43,795 nucleotides of DNA from Gnetum montanum (lineage: Eukaryota > Streptophyta > Gnetopsida > Gnetales > Gnetaceae): NCBI GenBank assembly GCA_015680685.1, contig MNCI01028288.1, positions 86,988-130,782 of the forward strand, in the 5' to 3' direction. Of the stretch, positions 35,581 to 43,795 are shown one piece after another. Below the pieces are notes generated by a model. That model was not told the DNA's origin, searched no databases, and saw only the letters and a program-made list of their open reading frames with translations. The position numbers and the translations under genes are program-made. Each line of letters opens with the position of its first letter. Position 1 is the first letter of the stretch.

Positions 35581-35835
35581 AAGATAAGTCTCTAGACCTC
35601 ATAAGGGATAAATCTAGGGGATGCCTTATAGACGTTGGCCCTTTGGGTTGGATTTGTGTTTCATGCAAGGCATTAGATGGAAGGATGTATCAAGTGTTGG
35701 GGTTGGTACCTTCCTTCAAGCTTGGCGTTAGTTGAGTTGACGGATTCCCCAGATTTGACAGAGTTCCAAACCCATACTTGAAGTGTACTCTTGAAGTCAT
35801 CCTAGGCTTTGCTTCAAGGACGTTGCTTCTTTTGT

Positions 35836-35847
35836 GCGAGGGAGGAT
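35836..35847 (+). other. Polypurine tract of element L
   Basis: GCGAGGGAGGAT(T) lies immediately before the 3' LTR start TGTGAGA. Confidence 0.65.
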
Positions 35848-36411
35848 TGTGAGAGATGTCTCAGGGTGGTGGTTCTCCTGGGCTCTCCCCATGGTTCAAG
35901 GGCCATGGAACACTCTAAGGTACCCTTGGGTGACTCTCAAGTGTTAGAAAACCCATCTCGGCTTGGCGGTACCAAGCCAACAGCAAGATACCCTCCTATT
36001 GCAACTCTCTCTAAGTTTTCTTTATACTACCCTCACTTGGAGAACTACATGGCCCTAATTTTACGGGGGTTGTAGATATGTAGGTAGCCAGGTTTGGGTA
36101 GTTCTGGTGCGGTGCCAGGTTAAACCTTATACCAAATCGTGAGGGTTCTAGGGTTGAGGCGCCACCCCTTGTAAATGCAACATTTCCCCTTCTACTGATG
36201 TTGTCTACAAGGTTGCAAGGTCCTTGTTTGGAGTTAGTGTCCTCCATGAGGTGCATTCCCATATGTATATTAAAAAGCTATGTTGCTGCTTGCACTCTCT
36301 CTTGGGTTGCTTGCTTGTTAGAGGTGTATTCCCCAGGTCTTCCACCCTAGATCCATTGGATCTTAGTGAATTCCTTGGGGTGCCAGACAACGTTGGGGCA
36401 ACGTTGTTACA
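35848..36411 (+). repeat. 3' LTR of element L
   Basis: 564 bp, TGTGAGAGATGTC...GTTGTTACA, followed by the target duplication TTATG. Compared with the 5' LTR it has a small deletion near 36211. Confidence 0.9.
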
Positions 36412-36417
36412 TTATGA

Positions 36418-36494
36418 CACATGGCTTTGAAAAAGTTCCATAAATGATTATGTTTAAATAGAACAAAGTAATGAGTGCATAAAAAAGGATTATG
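36418..36494. repeat. 77-bp tandem unit, right copy
   Basis: CACATGGCTT...GATTATG, about 86% identical to 29757-29833 with no length difference. Before the insertion of L the two copies would have been head-to-tail with a one-base spacer. Confidence 0.85.
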
Positions 36495-37205
36495 ACATTA
36501 TAATTTTACAAGAGTTGGAGGAAGATCATAAAAGATACGAGAGAAAAAACGTATGGAGGATGATAAGGGGAAAAATAATTGCTGGTAAATAATCACATAA
36601 ATGTTGAAGGACTCCCAAGGCAAGTCATGGAACGTGCCCACTTTATTAGCACAAACCAAGATCTGGTAACGGACCCCACTGAGAGCGACGCTGGACCATA
36701 CGAAAGACGAAGAAAACCTACTCATCCACCGAACATGTGCAATAAACTTACTGTGGAAGATCTCCATGGGAAAGCACGTACAGGATACACAGTGAATATA
36801 AGCCCTAAATTATTTTCTTGGTTAATAAAAGTTGTTATTTTTAATAATAATTTGATTGAACTGTAAACCAGTGTCAGTAACCGAAAAGCAATTTAGCTTA
36901 AATGTAAACTAATGTTGCTCAGATTATTTGGTTTTGGTTAGTTCCATTTAGAATATAACGGTAGACTTAACATACAAAACAATTTGACATCTACGAATTC
37001 ACGAAACCAAACAGACCGTAGTGGCAAGTCCAGCACAGTTCTACGATGAACAAAATCCAGCAGTAGCACTGCAACTTACGAAACCTCGCGCTCCTGTGTC
37101 AGCGCTGATGAGGCGTGCGCGATCATAAACAGCCGAAGCACTTATCCCACCTCCAAAATCCTCCAATGGAGTAACCAGTAGCGGCGGCGGCAACAACAGC
37201 AAATA
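36495..37205 (+). promoter_or_regulatory. Upstream region of the beta-xylosidase gene
   Basis: No gene was found. The region changes from AT-rich repeat flank to more balanced, GC-richer sequence after about 37020, as expected for a promoter and 5' UTR. No convincing TATA box was found at a usual distance from the start codon, so the transcription start is not placed. The nearest transposable element (L) ends about 0.8 kb upstream of the start codon. Confidence 0.45.
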
Positions 37206-40200
37206 ATGTCACAGATGGGACACCAGTGCAGCGTGGCCAAGTCCACATGGCTGCCACTGCCACTGCTCCTACTTCTTCTTCTTCTTTCGTCTGCGCTGCT
37301 GCCATGGCCGTATGCAGAAGCGCAGGAGGAAGAAGAGATAAAGGAGTACGTGTTATTCCGGGATAGGCAGGCGTCGGTGGTGGATCGTGCGAAGGATATA
37401 GTGGGGCGGCTGACGCTGCGGGAGAAAGTTTCGCAGCTGAGCAACACGGCAGCGGCGGTGGAGCGGCTGGGAATCGGCGCGTACCAGTGGTGGTCGGAGT
37501 GCTTGCATGGATGGGCGCCCAACGGCCCCGGCGTGAGCTTCACGGCGGGACCCATCGGAGCTGCGACCACGTTTCCGCAGGTGACCACGGCGGCCGCGGC
37601 CTTCAACGAGTCGGCGTGGCGCGCCGTGGCCGGAGCCGTGGCCGTGGAAGGGCGCGCCCTCTTCAATGCCCGCCAGGCGGGGCTCACCTGCTGGGCACCC
37701 ATCGCCAATGTGCTCCGAGACCCCCGTTGGGGCCGCGCTCAGGAGGCCCCCGGTGAGGATCCCCTCGTTGCCGCTCGTTTTTCGTCCGTCTTCGCCGCCG
37801 CGCTCCAGCAGCAGCAGCTCGACCAGAGCGGATCTTCCCGGCTCATGTTTTCCGCCTGCTGCAAGCACCTTGTCGCTTATGATCTCGAGAACTGGCATGG
37901 ATTCAATCGTTACACCTTCAATGCCCTGGTTCGTTTTGTTTCGTTTTTTTTTTTTTGCCTTGGTTTTCATCTCTTGCCGTCGTCGTGGTTTGTATCTTGG
38001 AGCTGGATTTGGAAGTTTGGTTCCCGGTGTTTTTTAATTTGGCTGGAGGAATTTGTATGCTGGTTTCATGTTTGCGGTTGGAAAATTAGCGAGATGTCCG
38101 ATGGCGCAACCCTAGTTTGTCATGCGCTTAGCAAATATCGTTATGTCAGGGTTGCTTGTTTTATTATGTTCGATGTGACTCCGGCTTGAGTGTTCTGTTG
38201 AAAGAATTAAGGTCGAATACGTCGCTAGATGCTGCTGAATGGTGGATGGAAATGAGCGGGTACAGCAAGATTATGACACATCGTAAAATTATGAAGGGAA
38301 TAACAGGCATTTGTTTGTACAGGGTCTCTCTGTTCACAGTTATCTGATTAGCCAGTGATAGGTGGCTCATTGTCTTCTAAAAGAAAAGGTTGCGAGCCTG
38401 AATGACAATTCAGGCAGCGTAATTATAAGCATTCTACTCGGTTCAACACTACCACAATTATCTGATTAGTCTCGGAGACTGATTGTTTGTTCTAACAGAC
38501 TGGCTGTGAGGACCAAGAATTCGAAACTACTATGGTTTAAGATTGCAAGAAGCAGAAATTGAGATTGGCTTAATGTTTGCTAGGCATACGAATTCAAGTT
38601 GCACTCCGTTTACAGTCTCGAGCCTTCTCAACATTTAGGATGACGATTCCCCTTATATCAAATGCATTAGCAATTGCGGTTGGCCTTGGTTAAGGTATTG
38701 CATGCGTCCCGGTGCTTTCATACTGTTTCAATGAAAGTGCGTCGATGAAATAAAGTGCGTTCCACGTAATAGCATCATTGTTTTATGGAATTTATGCCTT
38801 GACTTTGCAGTTGACGCAAAATAGTGTTTGGGGTTCTCTTAGGCTTTTAGCACAGTCAAAACTGGTCAGAAACTTACCTTTTTTCGCATAGCCTCAGCGG
38901 ACTATTATTCTACATTCTTTAACTATTCGATTTTATGCTAATTCTTCCTGGGACGAAAGGTAAAAAAATCTTCTATACTTTGTCTATTTTCCGAAGTACT
39001 TTCTTCTGTTTTAGTTGTTTTTCCTTAATTACTTATTGATCTGAGAAGTCCGTCCTTAAGAAAGCGTGGATTGACAACATTTCAAATCGATACTTGTTTA
39101 CGCAATAGACACTGAAGCATAACCGCAAGCGATCTGATGGGAAATTAATGGGTGATCATGGAAAATGTCTTTAAAGTAACTGTTGTCATGCTAAGGCTTT
39201 TCTCAATATGATGAATTGTGCAAAAACATGGGCGCTTGTAGGTTACCCAGCAGGATCTAGAAGACACATTTCTGCCACCATTCCAGAGCTGTGTGCAAGG
39301 AGCCAAGGCAAGTTGTGTGATGTGCTCATACAACCAGATCAATGGCGTTCCAGCATGTGCACACACTGATCTTCTTACCCAAAAAGTGAGGGGCGATTGG
39401 GGATTTCAAGGGTGAGAAAATCACACGTTTCCTGCTTATTCCTTGCTTGCAATGATAATGGCAACTAAACCGGATGATGAAAAACATTCAGTTATGTGAC
39501 CTCCGACTGTGACGCTGTAGCAATTATTCACGAGAATCAAAGCTATGCCGCCACTCCTGAGGATGCGGTTGCAGATGTACTTAAAGCAGGTGATTACATA
39601 GCATTTTTGCAGAAGACCAATGGATTCATACGGATAATGCCAAAATCACACCTGGCTTTTTTGTTAATATGTTTTCTGGTTCCAGGAATGGATATCAACT
39701 GCGGTACATACCTACTCCGGCACACATTATCAGCAATAGAAAAGGGAAAGATTGAAGAATCAACCATCGATCGAGCTCTGACAAACTTATTCTCTGTGCG
39801 TATACGTCTCGGTCTTTTTGATGAAGACAACCCATACAAAAATCTCGGGGCTTATAATGTCTGCACTGACGAGCATCGCCAGCTTTCTCTTGATGTTGCC
39901 AGACAGGGCATAGTTTTGCTGAAAAACAGAGGCAACAGCCTGCCCCTGTCAAAATCCCGCATTGCTTCTCTTGCTGTGATAGGCCCTAATGCAGATAACC
40001 CAACTGAAATTGTTGGAGACTACTCTGGTAATTCCTGAAATTGTGCACCTTGTTAATTGTAACATTAATTATGACCTGATCTGTTTTGGCGTTAAATCAA
40101 GCAAATCATCCATGATAACTTTTGGTTCAGAGCTTTAAACTCATCGACTATGTTTTTGTCTTTTACAGGTGTTCCGTGCCAAGTAATAACACCCCGCGCT

Positions 40201-41339
40201 GGGCTTAGTGGGTATGTCCCAAATACAATGTACTCTCAAGGATGCCATTTTGTGAATTGCACTTCGAAAGCTGGATTTGATGCAGCAAAAAACATCGCTG
40301 CAAAATCAGATGCTGTAGTTCTTATTCTTGGGCTAGATTCTACTCAAGAAAGAGAAGATCATGATAGGGTTGATCTGAACCTACCCGGCCAACAAAAAAG
40401 TCTAGTATCGGAAATTGCTGCAGTTTCAAGAGGACCAGTTGTGCTTGTTATCATGGGGGGTGGACCAGTTGATGTTTCATTTGCAGTGGAGGATTCTAGG
40501 GTTTCTGCTGTCTTGTGGATTGGTTACCCGGGGGAGGCGGGGGGTCAAGCCCTTGCAGAAATTATGTTTGGAGACTACAATCCAGGTAATCAGTTCTTCA
40601 AGCTAGAAATATGATCAATATCAGAAATCTGTTGTTTTTCCCTTCTGAGTTTGTAGTTTGTCCAATAGAATGGAGCATTTCTTCGTTGTAAAGTTTATCC
40701 AAGCTTTGAACTGTTACAGGGGGCAGGTTACCCATGACGTGGTATCCACAGGATTTTACTAAGGTACCCATGAATATCATGAACATGCGCCCTGATCCTT
40801 CTACTGGGTACCCTGGTCGGACATACCGATTTTATACAGGGAAGACAGTTTTCCCTTTTGGTTATGGGCTCAGCTATTCCAATTTCAGCCATAAAATAGC
40901 AGCATCTGTTGATCGGATTATGATGATTATTCCAAATTCCAACCAAGAGGTAAATTCCTTTACTGAAGCAGACGGTAATTTCAACCTTGTAGGTCTTCAC
41001 AAGGAAACAGAGATTTGTGAGAAAACCAAATTCCGCATAGAAGTCGTTGTATATAACCATGGTCCGAGGGATGGAGATCATGTGGTTTTATTATATGTGA
41101 AAACTCCTGCCAAGCACAAAGGTGCACCCTTGAAGCAATTGGTTGGCTTCGATAGAGTACATGTAAAATGCAATGAATCAGTTCGAGTGGAATTCTCTGT
41201 AGAGCCATGTGCACATTTGATTACTGTAACAGAAGATGGCCGACGGGTTATATCTGCTGGGCAGCACATTTTCACAACAGCAGAGTCGGGTATGCCATTA
41301 ACTGTCACCTTAGAGACAAGTTGGAGGGAAGTGCGTTAG
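37206..41339 (+). CDS. BXL: Beta-D-xylosidase-type glycoside hydrolase family 3, six exons
   Basis: Exons: 37206-37928, 39242-39411, 39492-39589, 39686-40027, 40169-40585 and 40720-41339. All introns are GT-AG with consistent phase; the total is 2370 nt, 789 residues, normal for plant BXL enzymes. A signal peptide (Leu-rich, about 16-36, cleavage near A39) points to the cell wall. The GH3 N-domain has WWSECLHG (95-102), RDPRWGR (171-177), K220-H221 and the nucleophile Asp303 in SDCD. The GH3 C-domain has LPLSKSRIASLAVIGPNAD and the acid/base region E505/E507 in EREDHDRVDLNLPG. A C-terminal FnIII-like domain lies at about 690-760 (LVGFDRV). The family releases xylose and/or arabinose from xylan and arabinoxylan. 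ATG at 37206 was chosen; 37215 is possible. No defect seen. Xylosidase versus arabinofuranosidase specificity cannot be told. Confidence 0.93.
37929..39241 (+). other. Intron 1 of the beta-xylosidase gene
   Basis: The donor G|GTTCG follows ...TTCAATGCCCTG, and the acceptor CTTGTAG|GTTACC precedes VTQQDLEDTF. It is 1313 bp, phase 0, by far the longest intron. It has a T-rich start (poly-T near 37945) and no visible transposon. Several short open frames inside are not genes. Confidence 0.88.
39590..39685 (+). other. Intron 3: 96 bp, in frame and stop-free
   Basis: The donor AAAGCAG|GTGATT and acceptor GGTTCCAG|GAATGG restore KAGMDINCGTYL, the family sequence. The intron length is a multiple of three and has no in-frame stop, so retention would insert 32 residues directly after KAG (starting DYIAFLQKTNG) rather than truncate the protein. 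Confidence 0.88.
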
Positions 41340-42151
41340 GAATCTTTGCTCGATGTAAAGCACATCCTGGTTTACAAATAAGGCATGGTATTAAGATATT
41401 AGTTAACCAAGAAAGCATGGTTGAGTGTCTTCAAGCAGACGGTTTTGAGCCGAGTCTAAAATTCAGCCCTGTTTCATATAAATAGAATTGAATTTGCGAT
41501 CCTCTTATAAAAGGTTAATTTTAAAAATTACACTGCAATAAAGAAGCATATTTTCAACCCGGATGGAAGGGGCTATCAGTTCAAGTAAAGAAGTATATTT
41601 TCAACTTATTTGAAGCAAAAAGTAAGGGGAAAGTGCTTTTATTTGAAGTAGAAGTAAGGTGATTGTTTTTGAAGTTGTAAGACTTGGATTTAAGTTTAAG
41701 TTTTAATGTTGAAATACAACTTTAATCTTTACCATTTATTATTTACTTAAAGTTAATATCTAAGAATAAGTTATTTTTGGCCAATGTGACGTCATTAAAA
41801 AGGAGTATAGCAAATGTAGTTCTTTTAAAACAATCATTAAGAAAAAAAAACCTTTCAATCATTAAGAAAAAAAAACCTATAGCTCACACTAAAGGGTAGA
41901 AAATGAACTTGAAAAACTCTTTGCAAAATTGTGTTATTAAATTGTTTTAACTATTCTTAAAAATTTCCAAGATGAGGGTTGAAATTCTTATAAAAGAAGT
42001 AATGTAGAAAGGCATATAAAATCGATTCTCTTGTACTTGTATCTTTGTACCAATAGTCTAATAAAAAATTAAGTATCATGTTTGTTCTTTGTATTTGATC
42101 CAAAAATTATGGGTGATAAAATTATAAAAGTATTGAATTAACATTGAGGTG
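41340..42151 (+). other. 3' UTR and downstream intergenic stretch
   Basis: No gene was seen. Candidate polyadenylation signals are AATAAAG at about 41537 and the A-rich ATATAAATAG near 41478. A short duplication (CAATCATTAAGAAAAAAAAACC) occurs twice near 41833-41880. The stretch ends at the first family-E LTR. Confidence 0.5.
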
Positions 42152-43038
42152 TGATAAATTGTATTTAGTTGTACTTAGATATCAAATACGCAATATCGAA
42201 GCCTTAATATCAAATACCTGATATCGAATCTCAAGATTCAATGTTAAATATTCAATATTGCAAGGTATATTTCAACCTATAAATATAGTGCTTGGGCACA
42301 TGATTTGGATAGTTTTTGTCGTAGCATAGTGAAGCTTTTGCAATTTGTTTTCTTCAAAGTTAAAATATTTTCCACAGTGCTAGCAATTTGCATAGTCATT
42401 GAATGTATGGATCCTTATTTGAACATTGTTGTACCTAAGCACAGCAGTGTGTGCGAAAATAAAGATGAGCTTGCTAATCAAACCTTGTAGCACCTTGGTT
42501 AGTTTAAATACCTTATTTATGCATTTAATATTTCATACAGTTTTCTTTAATGCTTCCAAGTAATTAAGCCAAAGTAAGCTAATTAAAGTCAATAGCAATC
42601 AATTAATTAAGCACATTAGTACGATCACTTAGCATGTGTATGACTCCTATTAATCCCAGCAATGCTTAACGTTTGGTAACCTTGTACCATTATACATGTT
42701 CAAGATGTGCCCAAAAAGTGGGATCAAATACTTATGTTAGGATAGTTAGTTATTAATTAACAATTAGATTAAGTTAAATTAATTATAAATTATGTTTCAA
42801 CTTGTTTTTAATCGTAGATAAATAAAATATAAAATAATAAAAATTATGTGCCTCAATTATACTTAACCATACAATTAAGCTCCACAAGTATAGTTGAGAA
42901 AACAACGATTGTCACAATTAGATTCCACATCTTAGAGCCAGTGTACTTGAGAACTTAATGTATACGAAATTTGATCGAATCATGCATAAACACTTGTGAT
43001 TCGTATGGTTGGGTGTAGGGGTACCTTGTCACTAATCA
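42152..43038 (+). mobile_element. LTR E1 (Athila-like family E)
   Basis: It starts TGATAAATTGTATTTAG and ends ACCTTGTCACTAATCA, 887 bp. U3 has ATATC-type palindromes, TATAAAT at 42278-42284 and an AATAAAGATGAGC block near 42460. It shares the TTCGTATGGTTGG...GGGTACC end with elements A, B, C and R. It is followed after 14 bp by a second LTR of the same family. Confidence 0.88.
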
Positions 43039-43052
43039 TAGTCATGGGATTA
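43039..43052 (+). other. 14-bp PPT-like remnant between two LTRs
   Basis: TAGTCATGGGATTA is nearly the same as the PPT of element B (AGTCATGGGGGTA) and stands directly before LTR E2. There is no PBS and no coding interior. Confidence 0.8.
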
Positions 43053-43795
43053 TGATGAATCATGTTTAGTTGTGCTTCGATATCAAATACGTGATATTGG
43101 AGCCTCGAAATTGAATACTCGATATCAGACCCCAAGATGCGATGTCAAATATTTGATATCGCGAGGTATATGCTGACCTATAAATATAGCTCTTGGGCAC
43201 ACGATTTGGATAGTTTTTGTCAAAGCATAGCGAAGCTCTTTCACTTTGTTTTCTCCAAAGTTTGAATATTTTCCAAAGTGCCCATAGTAGGAGTCATTAA
43301 GTGTATGGATCTTTGTTCGAACACTATTGTACTTGACCATAGCAGTGTGTGCAAAAATAAAGACAAGCTTACTGATCAAACCTTGCAGCACCTTGGCTAG
43401 CTTAAATACTTTATTTATGCATTTAATGTTTCATGCAATTTCCTTTAATGTTTCCAAGTAATTAAGCCAAAGTAAGCTAATTAGATTCAATAGTAATCAA
43501 TTAAGTAAGCACATAAGTACAACCACTTCGAGCATGCTTATGACTCTTTATAATCCCAACAACGCTTAACGTTCGGTAACCCAAGAGTGTTATACATGTT
43601 CAAGATGTGCCCGAAAAGTGGGATCATATACTTATGTACTTATGTTAGGATAGTTAGTTATTAATCAACAATTAGATTAAGTTAAATTAATTATAAATTA
43701 CATTTCAACTTGCTTTTAATTGTAGAAAATTAAAATATAAAATAATAAAAATCATGTATCTCAATTATACTTAACCATACAATTAAGCTCCACAA
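43053..43795 (+). mobile_element. LTR E2 (family E), cut by window edge
   Basis: It starts TGATGAATCATGTTTAG. TATAAATA is at 43179-43186 and an AATAAAGACAAGC block near 43360. It aligns with LTR E1 throughout (roughly 15% different by eye) and runs to the end of the window about 140 bp before its expected end. Confidence 0.85.

Larger units (their letters stand above)
30428..35835 (+). other. Non-coding interior of element L
   Basis: All open frames are short (up to ~110 codons) and show no retroelement motif. There are degenerate ~60-65-bp repeats around 33400-33590 (TTGGTGCTTCT / CTATGGTGTG themes), an assembly duplication at 33825-33911, and a small tandem/hairpin at 35524-35580. No function can be assigned beyond packaging and priming sequences near the ends. 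Confidence 0.6.
29834..36411 (+). mobile_element. Element L: copia-type, LARD-like non-coding LTR retrotransposon (6.6 kb)
   Basis: Two LTRs (29834-30413, 35848-36411) begin TGTGAGA and end TTACA. The initiator-Met PBS TGGTATCAGAGC follows the first, and a purine tract precedes the second. The perfect target duplication TTATG is at 29829-29833 and 36412-36416. The ~5.4-kb interior shows no gag, protease, integrase or RT motif in six frames and is T/G-rich on the plus strand. This is the layout of large retrotransposon derivatives that rely on another element's proteins. By eye the LTRs differ by about 12%. Confidence 0.82.

Noticed and set aside
29757-36494. A 77-bp target-site duplication made by integration
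   Set aside because: A normal 5-bp duplication (TTATG) is present inside it, so the 77-bp units are better explained as a tandem repeat in the target.
37142-37970. Long minus-strand and alternate-frame open frames (up to 205 codons) over the first xylosidase exon
   Set aside because: They are shadow frames of a GC-rich exon; they lack family motifs, and the plus-strand frame has clear GH3 domains.
1-43795. CRISPR arrays, bacterial operons or phage-type defence systems
   Set aside because: The repeats are LTRs, microsatellites or assembly duplications, and the only intact gene is a spliced plant gene.

Overview
This is a piece of a seed-plant nuclear genome. The evidence is one spliced plant-type glycoside hydrolase gene with GT-AG introns, surrounded by nested, decayed Ty3/gypsy (Athila- and Tat-like) and Ty1/copia LTR retrotransposons. 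AT-rich intergenic DNA, dinucleotide microsatellites and assembly gaps fit a large, repeat-rich draft assembly. The species cannot be fixed from sequence alone. There is no prokaryotic, organellar or CRISPR content.

Layout. 1-248 is a partial LTR (family C, minus strand) running off the left edge. About 450-2972 is a minus-strand gag/PBS/LTR-end relic (R). About 2975-3829 and 12548-13935 are two halves of one old Tat-like pol (element D: RT-linked RNase H, second RNase H, integrase). They are split by element A (3830-12547), an Athila-like element with LTRs, a tRNA-Asp-type PBS, gag and a 3' coiled-coil ORF, but no pol. D continues through a (CT)n tract and a PPT into its 3' LTR (from 14685). 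That LTR is split by element B (15255-24576), an Athila-like gag-pol element with a perfect 5-bp target duplication (ACAAC). D-type sequence resumes at 24577. A solo family-C LTR (26292-27104, TSD GTAAG, internal 254-bp gap) follows, then a minus-strand copia RT/RNase H relic (28370-28900).

29834-36411 is a copia-type LTR element with an initiator-Met PBS and a 5.4-kb interior with no recognisable coding, i.e. a LARD-like non-autonomous element. It has a perfect TSD (TTATG) and sits inside a pre-existing 77-bp tandem duplication. 37206-41339 is the only intact host gene: a beta-D-xylosidase-type GH3 enzyme in six exons (789 residues). At the right edge are two family-E LTRs (42152-43038 and 43053-43795+) separated by only 14 bp of PPT-like sequence.

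Relationships. A, B, C, E and R share LTR architecture: a short U3 packed with GATATC-type palindromes, TATAAATA, AATAAA and a CTCATCA-like end. The internal sequences that can be seen also share a tRNA-Asp-type PBS (A, B, R) and an AGTCATGGGGG-type polypurine tract (B, E, degenerate in A). They look like one diversified Athila-like superfamily. A (gag + 3' ORF, no pol) and B (gag + pol, no 3' ORF) are complementary in content. Every retroelement reading frame seen is broken by stops, frameshifts or deletions, so none appears able to move by itself. All alignments and divergences were made by eye and are approximate.
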